64,000 nucleotides of DNA from contig NC_087063.1 in NCBI RefSeq assembly GCF_963678635.1, forward strand, positions 58,598,759-58,662,758, written 5' to 3'. Source of the stretch: Symsagittifera roscoffensis (taxonomy: Eukaryota; Xenacoelomorpha; Acoela; Convolutidae). A program made the translations under genes and the position numbers. This document shows positions 9,388-20,588 of this stretch, in pieces; the first letter of the stretch is position 1; each line of letters begins with the position of its first letter. The notes beneath the pieces were generated by a model, which made no database searches, was not told the origin of the DNA, and saw nothing but the letters and a program-made list of their open reading frames with translations.

Positions 9388-10877
9388 AGGACGCCATTCT
9401 TCCTGTTTATGTGTTACCCCAGGGCTTCCAGGAATCTGATCGCGAGCTTCGTCAAAGACATCCGAAAACTGTCAACTGGTCTGGTATTGGCATTGTATGT
9501 GACGTTTGGTCATGAGAACTTTGTGAAGGGACCTGCGAATCTCTTCACCCAAGCTTTGGCGGACCTGAGACTGGATGGACTACTTACCCTGATCGCGATA
9601 ACATATGGTCGGTTGGGCGATTTGCTCGAGCTTTTGCCTCACCCCGAACAGCTGCAGGGAGCGAGTTGAGAATTCAACGCGCAGTTAGAAACCGCCTCAT
9701 ATCGAAAGATGAAGGATTGGAGGATACTCTTGCTCCAGTACCTCCTACAACAGAACAGGAGTGTCACAGGAGAGGACAAGTCTACAACGGGAGTGAATGA
9801 GTGTAAGCAGTATTGTGGTATGCCTTTGATAACGGATCTGGCTGTAATGATGCGGGTCGATCCGCTGGTTCTGGTCCATTGACTAAGGGAGCTCGTCACG
9901 GTGGTGTACGGACCGGTGATGTCATACGCGTATCCAGACGTACAAGTGAAAGCGTACAGGAACTGGGTGTTGTACGCCAATTTAGTCTCAGTGGTAGGTT
10001 GTTCCGTGTTAAATTGGGTGGAACAGGAGGAACTGAGAAGGCTGACCAGTGACGGCAGATTGTTCGGGAGAATAGCAGAACCAGGATGGATGTTGATGGA
10101 CTTTAACAACAGTTTTAAAAGCCGCATGGGCGATGTGGATGATTCTCATATCCAGTTTAACCCCAAGCTCTGGAATTTAGGACCACTGGTGAAAGACACA
10201 GGAGAGCCGATGCGGGTTCCGGCTTGGCTAGAGGCGTATACCCGCGTCAAGGAAAATCAGGATGCATGGCTGGCTGGATCTAGGCCACTGCCGAGCCAAT
10301 GTCCTCAATACCCGCCCATAAGAAGAACTTTGCTGGGAGTCACGTCTCCTGTTGTTGCCCCTCGTATTGGAGCCGCCCGTGATGCGGAAAAGAGAATGCA
10401 GAAATTGAGTGAAGGGATGGAGCCTTTGACTTCAGTTTACCTGATGCATGGAGCCGAAAGAAAATTGAACAGCCACCCTCGAGAAAAGTTCCTGGTGAAT
10501 GACGAATTGGAGTTCCTGGTGGAGTTCCTGGTGAATGACGAATTGTTCAACCACGTAGGGGACCTGATGGTAAAGGCGCGGCCGGACTCGGGCATGGACA
10601 TGCGCCAAGGCCCCTCGGGACCTGGGCCGTGACCAGACACTAATTACGATGATCAGATGGACCAGGATGACGACCCTATGGAGGGAAAGAAAGACAAGTC
10701 AAGTGGATTAGATTTAGGTGCGTTAGAGCGGGACTTGCTGGAATACCAATTCAGTGAAGACGACGACGACGGGGACGTCGATGGACATCTATTGCTTTCA
10801 TATCCCCTACGAAGGAGGCGCCAGCCAGTCTGTCCCCAGTGGATGTGATGGGCCTGGCAGTGGAATAACCTTCCTGG
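9388..10877 (+). pseudogene. 4 kb tandem unit B, copy 1 (truncated; U1 and U2 remains)
   Basis: The second tandem unit is cut short at 10,877, where the family sequence ends after TTCCTGGACA and an A-rich stretch begins. U1 stops at a TGA (9,667-9,669). U2 is open from 9,901 to 10,632 and carries the 28 bp internal gain typical of unit B (10,488-10,540, a partial repeat of GTTCCTGGTGAATGACGAA). A C-to-T change makes a private TGA at 10,630-10,632 (GGGCCGTGACC, where copy 2 has GGGCCGAGACC). About 13 bp are missing near 10,793 in the acidic part. Units U3-U5 are absent here. Confidence 0.8.
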
Positions 10878-12220
10878 ACAAAAAGACAAAAAGCGAAACA
10901 AAAACCGAAAAAGAACAGAAAAAGGAACAAAAACCATAAAACAAAAAAATGAAAGTGACTCCAGATCAGTTGGATCAAACCTTTATATTAATTAGATAGT
11001 ATACCCATACTGTTTTCATAAGACCGATCGTTTCGATCATTTCAGCAATTTAAAAAGGTGCCCGAGTGTGGGGCGTTGCCAAGGGTTTTCAAGCTTGCAA
11101 CTTAGCTGGACCACTAGGACACTTGACCGGAAAAGGTGGTGACCAGCCAAGTAGGTAAGTGGATCATAAGAAGAGAACCCGACAAGTGCTGGACACGACA
11201 AGGGGACATCTAGCACCGACGGGACCGAACAGAGAAGGCACACAGGGATGTTTTGTTTGGTCAATCGACAGACCACTGGGAGACTGGACTGGAACAGGTG
11301 ACAAGCCAAGTGGGAAAATGGTGCTAGTGAGAGGTGCTGGACAAGCCAAGGAGACAACCAGCACGGCATCAGAACAACCAGAGGGGGAATCACAGAGGTG
11401 TTTTGGTTGGTCAATCGGGTATCGTTAGAATCCACATTACATTATAGGAGATAAGTGTAAAATTGGATAAGCGGAACCCCACTGTTTTGAGGAACGTTTT
11501 TGCTTGAGCAGAGCTTAGAAACAGGTTCTACGGTTTTCTGTCGAGAGGTTTAGCACCCAGCGCTTAAGGTAAAAGGGGGGAGGTTGGAAGGGGGGCTGGT
11601 TAGGTTAGAGGTTGGCGGTTGCAAATTGTAAAAAGGGGGGACACTTTAAAGTAACTAATCAATCGATATCGTCGATTTAGTTATATTATAATCTCACACG
11701 CGTGAATTACAGAGAGAGGATATCCAAATTTAAGATCGAATTAAGGTAGGTACCCTGGTCGGATCGGCTGGGGGAAACGGAAATAGACATTTTTGTAACC
11801 TGGAAGGAAAATACCCCATAAGAACGTTAGTAGGGGAGAGGAAAACGCGTGACAATCAGGTACCAGACAGTTTTCTACGAAAGGACGAAATAAATCACCT
11901 TTGACTTTAGGTGGGTTCATCTTTCTGTGTTTATAATTTTTCTTGTTTGAGTTTTTACGTTTTCGGTACTAATTTTATCGGTTTTGAACGAACAGGTAAT
12001 CACAACACACCTGCGAACAAGTTCGATTTCAACTTACATCAGATTATTAAGGGTAGATAAAAACAGGGGGGTTAGCATTTGAAACTTTTGGCCAGTAAGG
12101 TTGGGTTTTGGGGAAATTTTTATACTAGAGCACAAGTGGTGGTACCAGGGATAGTGGTTCAAGAGTCCCAACAACGAAGAAGAAGAGATCAGATTGTCCC
12201 AACACTAAGATAGAAGGCGT
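10878..12220 (+). other. Unmatched spacer between the two large copies, no gene
   Basis: The stretch begins with an A-rich, lysine-codon-like run (10,878-10,950). From 11,090 to 11,430 it has loosely repeated GACAAGCCAAG / GACCAGCCAAG blocks and an open frame (11,159-11,428) of low-complexity composition that I do not believe is coding. Three G6 runs preceded by A occur at about 11,575, 11,634 and 12,067; these resemble polypurine tracts, but no LTR border follows. No RNA gene or recognisable protein is present. Copy 2 does not contain this stretch inside the window. Confidence 0.6.
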
Positions 12221-12221
12221 C

Positions 12222-13213
12222 TTGAGACAGTGTGAAGGGTCCCAACACTTGAGTGGCGAAGTCTTGGGACAGTACCAAGAAGTCTTGGGACAGTACAGAA
12301 AACTCTTGGGACAGTACCGAAAAGTCTTGGGACAGTACAGAAAAGTCTTGGGACAGTACAGAAAGGTCTTGGGACAGCACCGAAAAGTCTTGGAACAGTA
12401 CAGGAAAGTCTTGGGACAGTACCAAGAAGTCTTGAGACAGTACAGAAAAGTCTTGGGACAGTACCGAAAAGTCTTGGGACAGTACCGAAAAGTCTTGGGA
12501 CACGGAAAAATCTTATGACAGTGCGGGAAAGTCTTGAGACAGTACCGAAAAGTCTTGGGACAGTACCGAAAAGTCTTGGGACAGTACCGAAAAGTCTTGG
12601 GACACGGAAAAATCTTATGACAGTGCGGGAAAGTCTTGAGACAGTACCGAAAAGTCTTGGGACACTACAGAAAAGTCTTGGGACAGTACTAAGAAGTCTT
12701 GGGACAGTACAGAAAAGTCTTGGAACAGTACCGAAAAGTCTTGGGACCGTACGGAAAAGTCTTGGGACAGTACCGAAAAGTCTTGGGACAGTACCGAAAA
12801 GTCTTGGGACAGTACCGAAAAGTCTTGGGACACGGAAAAATCTTATGACAGTGCGGGAAAGTCTTGAGACAGTACCGAAAAGTCTTGGGACACTACAGAA
12901 AAGTCTTGGGACAGTACTAAGAAGTCTTGGGACAGTACAGAAAAGTCTTGGAACAGTACCGAAAAGTCTTGGGACCGTACGGAAAAGTCTTGGGACAGTG
13001 CGGGAAAGTCTTGGGACAGTACCGAAAAGTCTTGGGACAGTACGGAAAAGTCTTGGGACAGTGCGGGAAAGTCTTGGGAAGGGACGAAAAAGCCTGGGGA
13101 CGGTACCAGGAGGTCTTGGGACGGTTCGAACTGTCCCGACATTAGAGCGAAAAGGGTCTTGGGACAGTGCGAGGTAGCATAACACTTGAGTGATAGGTCT
13201 TGGGACAGTGTTA
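12222..13213 (+). repeat. Minisatellite, 21 bp unit, roughly forty copies with higher-order structure
   Basis: The unit is close to AAGTCTTGGGACAGTACCGA plus A. Variants have ACAG, ACGG or GCGG in place of ACCG. Because 21 is a multiple of three, several frames on both strands stay open (SLGTVPK on plus, FGTVPRL on minus); these are by-products, not genes. A short variant unit containing CACGGAAAAATCTTATGAC recurs at 12,501, 12,603 and 12,831, which marks duplicated blocks of about 102 and 228 bp inside the array. Degenerate units flank both ends (12,222 and 13,195). Confidence 0.95.
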
Positions 13214-13400
13214 AATATCCAAATACTAGCACAAAAGACCGGTCAGAACGATTAAATCAAGAAATATCAGCTCTAATAAGATCACGAATTGAAAGATTTT
13301 AACTTCAGAAAATTATGAATACTTTATAAAAAACTTTATCCTTTGAATAGAATTTTTTAAATATTAATATTGTAGATAGAAAAAATTGTAAACACGAATT

Positions 13401-15069
13401 ATGAGGCGAAGTATGGTACCGATAGCAGAGAAAAGAGTTCTAGAGTTAAAGACAAATCATAACTCGTCGCAACGGAAAGCAATGCCGTCGGACCAAAAAG
13501 TAATGAGAAAGAACTTTTCATTGAGCATGGTCAACACGAGAAGCGCAAAAGAGAGCAAAAAGGAAATAAGCGCTGAGGAGGGACGAACGGTACCTGATTC
13601 AGAAATTGATCTCGAGACACCAGATCAGAGCGTTGATGAGGTGGAAAGGAAAACAACGGAGTCAACACCGATGCCGAAAGTGGAAGAACAAGAAAAGAAG
13701 ACGATATAATTGTATATAATGACCGATTGACATTGTTGACGATACAACGAGCAATATGCCGGAAACGGTAAAGGATGACTCCCAAGCGAAAAGAATGTCG
13801 TTCACAGAGAGGATTGCAATGATGGTCGGAATGAAACCAAGAGAGAAGGAGGAAATAGCACCAACGACCGAGAAAGGCAAGACATTTCGAACGGTTTCTG
13901 CTATAGCAACAGAGGACAATCGAGACGATGATCAGGCCGAACTTGTAGCAACAGCTAGCCATGAGGCAACAGTTGAAAATGGGACAAAAGCTAACCAAGG
14001 GAAAACACCTTTTCTTGAATTGGGCGACTTAATGGCGAAGCTGGAACAAATCGATAAAAAACTGAAGTTACCACACTTGTACCAGACCGAATTGCTCTTT
14101 CGTTCACATGATCAGATGGGCCATCAGGGCGTGGACAAAGTCTACAACAGGTTACAGAAACGAAATGATTCGAATGGCCCGGTTTGAAGAAGGCCTGCGA
14201 AAAGTGGATCTCTGCATGCAGTTCTTGTCAGCAGGTGAAGGACCCCAGGAAACTGAGGTTCCCCCTGCAATCAATAGCCTCATCAAGGTTCAATGAGGTG
14301 GTGCAAATTGATCATCAGAGATATGCATGACATCTACGGGCTACAATCAAGTGCTGGTAATGATTGATCATTTCACGAAGTACGCAGAGGTAGCACCCTT
14401 TATGACAGCATCAGCGGAAGAAACGTGCGATCACTTGATAAATGTATGGAAAGCGAGACCCGGGTGCCCCATCACATTGCAATCAGACAATGGCAAAGCA
14501 TTCGTGGGTGATCTCACGAAGGAGTTAATAAAGAGGTCGCAGGTGGCACAGGTCCACTCGACCACTTATCACCCACAATAGAATGGCCTAGTTGAAAGGC
14601 AAAATCGCAAGTTGGTATCCATGTTGAGAGTTTAATGCTCACGCTACATGGATGACTGGGATAGACACTTGTCGCAAGTGATGGGCGCTTACAACAGCAC
14701 AGAACAATCTTCCACGGGAATAAGTCCACACATGATGCTAACTGGCCACGCCAAAGCTCTTTCATTAACATTCTTCTACTCTGAGTACGAAGGAAAGAAA
14801 ACAGCACCGCAAACTTACGTGCGTGATGTTATTAGAAGACAGCAGGACCTCAATGATTTATGCAGGAGGAACACGCAACAGGCGCAAACCAGACAAAAAA
14901 GGAGATTTTATAAAAAGACTGCGGATGCAAAAGCTTACTTGGTCGGAGATTTTGTCGGGTTGTTCCATGAAGTATTTCCACCAAAAAGAACCAACAAATT
15001 ACTGAAAAAAAATGGCGTGGTCCATTCCAAACAACTGAAGTACATCAAGGAGGTCGTTTTTATCGATTG
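13401..15069 (+). pseudogene. Ty3/gypsy-type integrase with N-terminal acidic linker, copy 2
   Basis: Integrase joins retroelement DNA to the chromosome. In order: an acidic, Lys/Glu-rich linker with MVNTRSAKESKKE (13,528) like the spacer that follows RNase H in some gypsy elements; the zinc-binding H2C2 domain, with HDQMGHQG (14,105-14,128) and, after a frameshift near 14,165, CSSC (14,217-14,228); the DDE core, with VVQIDH (about 14,299), VMIDHFTKYAEV, LQSDNGKAFVGDL (second Asp) and NGLVERQNRK (Glu, 14,582); and a basic C-terminal part. Lesions: the frameshift, TGA at 14,328-14,330, TAG just before NGLVER (14,579-14,581) and TAA in the following helix (14,633). No reverse transcriptase precedes it; the minisatellite does. 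The element cannot encode active enzyme as it stands. Confidence 0.9.
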
Positions 15070-15672
15070 AGCACCGGACGAGCAGCTCCTTATGGAAACA
15101 TCAAGCCAAACAATGCATCATCAGAAGACTGGTGTATCCCAGCTGAAATGCACGAGGAGGACTATTCGATAGTGGATCCTGCCTGCGAGGTAAATGAAAG
15201 AGGCACGCGCGACAAAACGACGGGAATGAGGTGGTAGATAATTGCGATCTACCGCTGGACCTGGAATCAACCAAGCGGGTAGAGGTGGATGACGAAACTC
15301 TTCCATATGCCGAGGAGGACTGGAGCTGCCCAGTACAAACTGAAATTGAGAAAGGAGTACAGCCTGACTTTTCCTTCATCATGGAAACACGCCAGAGCAA
15401 AAGAGGGAAAAGCAAGAAGAAGTACAATCCGTTGTCATAGACATGATAGTTTTGAGCGACATGATGGATTCGCTAGTGGGACTGGACTAAGTGGTAGTGC
15501 CACAAGAGATCGACCTAGTCAACGACACAGAACATGATTGGATCGACGATTGCTCTGAACCGGAAGTTGAGTTCGAACCGGAGACTGAGCAGATGCATGA
15601 TCAAGAATTGACAAATTTGTGAGTACTCGAATGACTCCATGATCTGCCTGCAGAGACCCGAAAGAGACGATC
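15070..15672 (+). pseudogene. Acidic post-integrase extension, copy 2
   Basis: Same segment as 370-970, reached from the integrase tail by a one-base frame change (GGRFYRLSTGRAAPYG). The acidic core VDNCDLPLDLESTKRVEVDD lies at 15,234-15,300. A private 13 bp deletion after the basic patch KKKYN (about 15,428) ends the frame early. Otherwise it shares the stops of copy 1. Confidence 0.55.
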
Positions 15673-16312
15673 TTGACGGTTCAAGAGGTCGACCAAAACA
15701 GCATCAAGTATATCAGTCACAACCATACTGAGTCCAACAGGGTCGCTCCAGATGGTTCCTTACATGTTCCAGAATCCAATCTCGATCTGCTCAATTTTGG
15801 GCGATCGACGGGGACGTCGATGGATATTTTTGTCCGAGGAGTGGGGGTAGGACTCAGCCACACCAAAAATCTGATGAATAAATAGTTTAAAATCAGCGAG
15901 GGAAACCGGAGAGCTGTAAACGGATGGCGAAAATGCTTTAAAAAAACTACCATTCGGACGAGTTTTTGAATCTTACTTTGATCTACCAAACCACTATTCA
16001 AATAATATCGTAGTCAGGGATAGCGATTTCATACTCACGGAATGTACGTCCGCTATAGCAATAACTGCGGATGTTAGCTTTAAGACAACACTAGCGGCCT
16101 ACTTTAAAAGAAAGTACAAGAAAATCGAGTTTTTGTGGAAACAGAGGCCTGGTGTGAGAGGTATGATAGCGCTGCCCCCTGTCGCATCACAGATCCTAGG
16201 AAAAAATTTCTGTTTTTTTGTAACTAAGGCCACTGACAAGCAACATGTAAATCCCGAAAATTTGTTGCTGGCTTTAACTCGACTCAGGGACTTCCTGGTC
16301 GAGAGAGGAGTG

Positions 16313-16346
<34 letters not shown>

Positions 16347-16421
16347 ACCAGTTTATGATCCCAATAGGGGAAACTTGCAACCGGGAGAGCCGTACGCCCT
16401 CGTACATGTTATGTGATAGTG
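15673..16421 (+). pseudogene. Macro-domain-like segment, copy 2
   Basis: Starts with the shared stretch VDQNSIKYISHN and a Gly-rich turn RSTGTSMDIFVRGVGVGLSH (15,810-15,865), then several stops (15,883-15,990), then the macro-like core (about 15,990-16,421) as in copy 1: RDSDF, GVRGMIALPPVASQILGKNF, FFVTKATDKQHVNPENLLLA, and PVYDPNRGNLQPG in another frame after the CT run. Apart from the CT length the two copies are nearly identical, including all stops, so the decay predates their duplication. Confidence 0.45.
16315..16344 (+). repeat. (CT)15 microsatellite
   Basis: Perfect run of 15 CT units at the same site as the 18-unit run of copy 1. It lies between two out-of-frame parts of the macro-like segment. 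Confidence 0.97.
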
Positions 16422-16793
16422 TTGATATGTGGTATTTGTATGTTATGTTATCGTTAGGTTATGTTTTATGTGATGTTTATGTCATGAAAGCCTGGAATAC
16501 TCCAGGTACAAAAGGTGACAGTGCTCAGTTGTATTATCTTGACAAGATCGCAGTAAGACAATCCACCTTGGTGCTAGCTATTAAATGAAGAACGAACGAG
16601 AGTTTCAATGGAGTATTTTTTAAAAAGATGTGAATGATGTTTTATCCCAGAAAAGGAACAGCCTGGAATGATGGTTCTTAAACGTGACTTGTTTTTTAAA
16701 TCTTGATTGATCCCACTTTGTTTATTAACCTGGAACAATCAGAAGAGTGCGACAAGACATACACGAAGAAAGGTGAGTGACACGAACGACTTG
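16422..16793 (+). other. Non-coding spacer before coiled-coil ORF, copy 2
   Basis: Same as 1,734-2,112, including the AAAG|GTGAGT donor-like site (16,769-16,778). It holds no gene and no LTR border that I can see. Confidence 0.4.
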
Positions 16794-17795
16794 ATGGATT
16801 TCATCTCAGCGAGCCTAGGAACGACTCTAGACGAGATATACCAACGCCTGGTGGATTGCAATTTTGCACTAGAAGACCCGGAGTTGGCGATGTTCAACGT
16901 CGCACTCCTGAATGCAATGGGAGGAGAAGGCCTTGGGGACCGCCCCACGGAAAGGGTCCTAATGTTGGCCTACGGCGAGTCCGGGACCGCCGAGAGAGGC
17001 CGACACCGACTGATTAGATGGCGGCGAGGAGAAATGTCTGGCCATGACTTGGCTCGTGAGCAGGGACAAGGTGAGCAGAGGGATTACTGGCTAGGTGAGA
17101 TGCTCTTTCCTGTTCGACCAGTGCAGCCTCTTATCGGAGCGAAACGATCACGTGATGAACCGGGTCCGTCACACTCAGCAGAGTCTCCAACGACTGCTTC
17201 TCCACTGAAGAGAGTCAGGATGAGTGAGATGGAGATTCAGAACTCGGAGACTTTTGGAACCTTAGAAAAGAACGAGAAAAACCGGGAAGAGCTGCATGCC
17301 AAGTTGGAGAAGTACAAGGCAATAGCTCAAGAAAGAGACGAATGGAAAAAGAGATACGACGAAATGCAAATAACTCTCAAAGAAGAAGAGATAAAACACC
17401 TGAGAGAGTTGTATATGGCAAAGGTGAGCCAAGTGTCACCGGTGGTTCTGGCAACAATGAACTCGTCGGATGGATCCAGGGACACGCCTCCCAGGACGAG
17501 GGCACAGGAGCTGTGCAACCCGAGGGAGCCTAGGGCTCCTCAGCAGATACCACAAACTATCCTGAGCTGTAGGAACACGATACCGGATCCTTCGGGCACC
17601 TATTTAGCGTCTCAATTTCAGGAGTCATTCAATCAGGTAGCCAGAGCGACGATGAACGAGATCAACAGGACCAGTGGCCCTACGCTGGGTAGGGTTGTCC
17701 CTTCCCAACTCCCTGATCGCTCCTTGAGTAGCTCGGAACGAACGTCACGAGCCATAGTGCCAAAGGGACTCACATGTGTGGCGAGACTGCCTTGA
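16794..17795 (+). CDS. Coiled-coil ORF, copy 2 (333 codons)
   Basis: Near-identical to 2,113-3,114: helical N-terminus, basic Pro/Ser linker (KRSRDEPGPSHSAES), long charged coiled coil (residues about 170-240), disordered Ser/Arg-rich tail. The frame is intact from ATG to TGA. The next frame (17,776-17,997) overlaps the end and reads GPQLIPPSSCGASSSLSERH, in keeping with a Ser-rich tail that continues after a frameshift. It might therefore be the N-terminal part of a longer polyprotein that includes the SGNH-like segment downstream. Gag-like or ORF1-like role is a guess. Confidence 0.55.
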   Translation: MDFISASLGTTLDEIYQRLVDCNFALEDPELAMFNVALLNAMGGEGLGDRPTERVLMLAYGESGTAERGRHRLIRWRRGEMSGHDLAREQGQGEQRDYWLGEMLFPVRPVQPLIGAKRSRDEPGPSHSAESPTTASPLKRVRMSEMEIQNSETFGTLEKNEKNREELHAKLEKYKAIAQERDEWKKRYDEMQITLKEEEIKHLRELYMAKVSQVSPVVLATMNSSDGSRDTPPRTRAQELCNPREPRAPQQIPQTILSCRNTIPDPSGTYLASQFQESFNQVARATMNEINRTSGPTLGRVVPSQLPDRSLSSSERTSRAIVPKGLTCVARLP

Positions 17796-18984
17796 GATCT
17801 CGCGTAGTGGACATCAGAAAAAACTTGGTGGTCCGCAACTTATTCCTCCAAGTAGCTGCGGAGCATCCTCGAGCCTGTCTGAACGACATGAGCTGGAATT
17901 CTGCCATAAGCAATCAGGCAATTCCCCAGGGAGTCGTAATTCGGCTGTTAAAGGTAGATTGGTGAGGCAGATGAATGAGGTCTTTGTGAGTGGTTAGACC
18001 ACTGTTCTATCTCAGTGGCTCAAGTCATCAAAATGGGAGCCCCTGCTGGTCTGCCTTTTGATTGAACTGAAGGAAAAGTACCGACCTAGACTCGTGGTGA
18101 TGTGCACAATCCCGCAAAATCCGTAGATGGGCATGCCAGTGGCGGATACCATGAATGGTGATGTGACCCGTTGGAACGACATGACCCGCAATCTGGTGAC
18201 GAGCAATCGTAGCGATCTGCGGCTCATGGACCTCGAGAACACACTGCGGATGATTGACCATCTGGCACTCACCAGGGATGAGATACATTTCAATGCAGCA
18301 CAAGGAAGGCGTTGGACAAACGACGTGTTTCAGACGAAAAATGAGGAAATGGAGCAAGAATTGAGGACAATCGACTCTCTGGCTCGGAACAGTTCGAATC
18401 GAGGAAGTAGGTTGAGGGGCAACGTGTTGCAACCACTCGCCAGTCATCACGGACCCCCGGCAATGAAAACGGGTGCGACTGCTCCCGTTGCCCCAAGCTC
18501 AGATGTGAGAGAAGGACTGGGGACTACTCCTCCCCCTAAAAGACAACCGTTAAAGAGCCGACTTGGGAGGTCAATTGATCAGAGTCAGACTTGCTCTCGA
18601 ACCGTATCGAGGACGAGTAACCCGCCCGCGACGGTACCTGCTCCCACAGGAAGCCCATCGGCGAGTGCCACGCCGGCGGAGGGAATTGGGCCAAACAGTG
18701 AGCTGCTCTGGAACCGTCCAGATACCAGCGGTTGGGGGCAATATAAAACTGACGTGTTGGCGAACGAGAAAATGAACATGTTAACATGTCGAACGGATGC
18801 GAAGATGATGATGGATGGAGAGGGTCCCACAGTGTCGGGGTTATTGGTTGGACTGGCTATTAACGGAGTGGAATGGCTATTACCTCAGGATAAAAGCTTG
18901 GAACCTCTGAACACCCGATCTCTTCGGACGTCCCTCGGAGAGCCAGGGAATTGGTACCGCCCTCCCGGAGGGGCAAGTTTCTGA
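17796..18984 (+). pseudogene. SGNH-hydrolase-like ORF, copy 2 (longer frame)
   Basis: The 285-codon frame 18,127-18,984 is longer than in copy 1 because the 11 bp insertion is absent. It carries NGDVTRWNDMTRNLVTSNR, LRLMDLENTLRMIDHLALTR and the D-x-x-H block DEIHFNAAQGRRWTNDVFQ (residues about 51-69), then a disordered Ser/Pro tail, then GLAINGVEWLLPQDKSL. The strand KYRPRLVVMCTIPQNP lies just upstream, separated by the same TAG (18,124-18,126) as in copy 1. Esterase-like SGNH domains are known in ORF1 proteins of CR1-type non-LTR elements; here the neighbour is a gypsy-type integrase. The catalytic Ser block is not visible. Confidence 0.4.
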
Positions 18985-19135
18985 CAGAGAATAAGCCCAA
19001 CAATAAGCATCATAAAATGTATCGGCAGTTCTCCAAACCACGCGGCCAAGCGCCCGGTGAGTATTCGAGAGACTATCCCCGAGCGACCTGTTTGCTGCCT
19101 ATGATCCCCTAGATATCAAGGCCGCCAAAAACCTG

Positions 19136-20039
19136 ATGGTGCCAGTTCAGATTACCTCTATACGCCTCGTTCTCTTTTGGCCTGACGTGATTTTCTTGAC
19201 AGCGCCTAGATTGGATTGGGGACAATCAGTGGGCATGACGATTAGCGTGCAGAGGACGGTCAGCATGGACCCACAGGTGATAATAATTGCCGGCTTCAAT
19301 GACCACCTGCATAGTAGAGGATTGTTATCCCGTCTGACGGATGGATAGATTCCCAGTAATGAGATCATGGGAGAGGCGATCCTGACGTTACTCTCGGCCA
19401 TGACTGAGGTGGAATCATCAGTTCAGCGACACTTCACTAGGAACGTGGTGAAGATCATTTTTGTGTTATCACCTGGATATGCCACATTACCAGAACCCGT
19501 GCAATTTGTATACACGTTGACCCCAACATCTATAATCCACTTCTTTTGGAACTACCTACTGTCTGGGCTGACATTCGAATGCCATTCAGGGGTTCAAGGA
19601 TTGCTGCAAAACTCGGGTGGTGCTGGACGAAGTCCTGGGGTTGGAACTGTCTAATTTTCCCAGGTTGCTGAAACTGAGACCAGGAGTGGATGACGATCAC
19701 TTGTTGGTGCAACAGGTGGTGAATGACCTCTGGCTTAGACAAGTGGATTATGCTAGGAACGCGCAGGGGAGGACGGTCAGAAGAAATCTGACATCAGCGG
19801 AAGAGGACCTCATGGCCTTGAGGACAAAGCCACATACCAATACATGGTTGTATTCATCACTGAGAGTGAGTGCCTTGGGAGAAGACACTTTTGAGCACGC
19901 TCCAGCTATGATCAAAGAGATACATGGATACTTGGAAAACTTGTTCAGTGAATGGGAGCTAGCCGGAGGCATGATGCTGCAATTGATGCAAGACGTGAAA
20001 ACAAGGTCGCTAGAAGATCGCCACAAAAGCGCAATATGA
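19136..20039 (+). pseudogene. Second SGNH-like segment and helical domain, copy 2
   Basis: Same three frames as in copy 1 (19,136-19,348, 19,367-19,654 and 19,617-20,039) with the same breaks. G-F-N-D lies at about residue 53 of the first frame. The helical third frame reads VDDDHLLVQQVVNDLWLRQV and APAMIKEIHGYLENLFSEWE, a long amphipathic helical region without a known family. Confidence 0.35.
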
Positions 20040-20064
20040 GAGATCTGAGGCCATCCTGGGAGGA

Positions 20065-20520
20065 TTGGTAATGGGAAGGACGCCATTCTTCCTGTTTACG
20101 TGTTACCCCAGGGCTTCCAGGAATCTGATCGCGAGCTTCGTCAAAAACATCCGAAAACTGTCAACTGGTCTGGTATTGGCATTGTATGTGACGTTTGGTC
20201 ATGAGAACTTTGTGAAGGGACCTGCGAATCTCTTCACCCAAGCTTTGGCGGACCTGAGACTGGATGGACTCCTTACCCTGATCGCGATAACATATGGTCG
20301 GTTGGGCGATTTGTTCGAGCTTTTGCCTCAACCCGAACAGCTGCAGGGAGCGAGTCGAGAATTCAACTCGCAGTTAGAAACCGCCTCATATCGAAAGATG
20401 AAGGATTGGAGGATACTCTTGCTCCAGTACCTCCTACAACAGAACAGGAGTGTCAGAGGAGAGGACAAGTCTACAACGGGAGTGAATGAGTGTAGCAGTA
20501 TTGTGGTATGCCTTTGCTAA
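20065..20520 (+). pseudogene. U1 frame, unit A copy 2
   Basis: Same as 5,394-5,849; one residue differs in the basic tail (SVRGE for SARGE). It spans the left border of the 4 kb unit, which shows that the duplication cut through an existing frame. Confidence 0.35.
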
Positions 20521-20588
20521 CGGATCTGGCTGTAATGATGCGGGTCGATCCGCTGGTTCTGGTCCATTGACTAAGGGAGCTCGTCACG

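Noticed and set aside
11159-11428. 89-codon frame in the spacer
   Set aside because: It consists of loosely repeated GACAAGCCAAG-like blocks, has no second copy and no recognisable motif.
11570-12075. G6 runs as polypurine tracts of an LTR element
   Set aside because: Three such runs occur without a following TG...CA repeat, so none can be picked as a real priming site.
12240-13130. CRISPR array
   Set aside because: The repeat units are contiguous without unique spacers, and the context is an animal genome.
12189-13232. Long open frames on both strands within the minisatellite (up to 326 codons)
   Set aside because: They exist only because the unit is 21 bp; the translations are perfect heptad copies and the frames are open on several phases at once.
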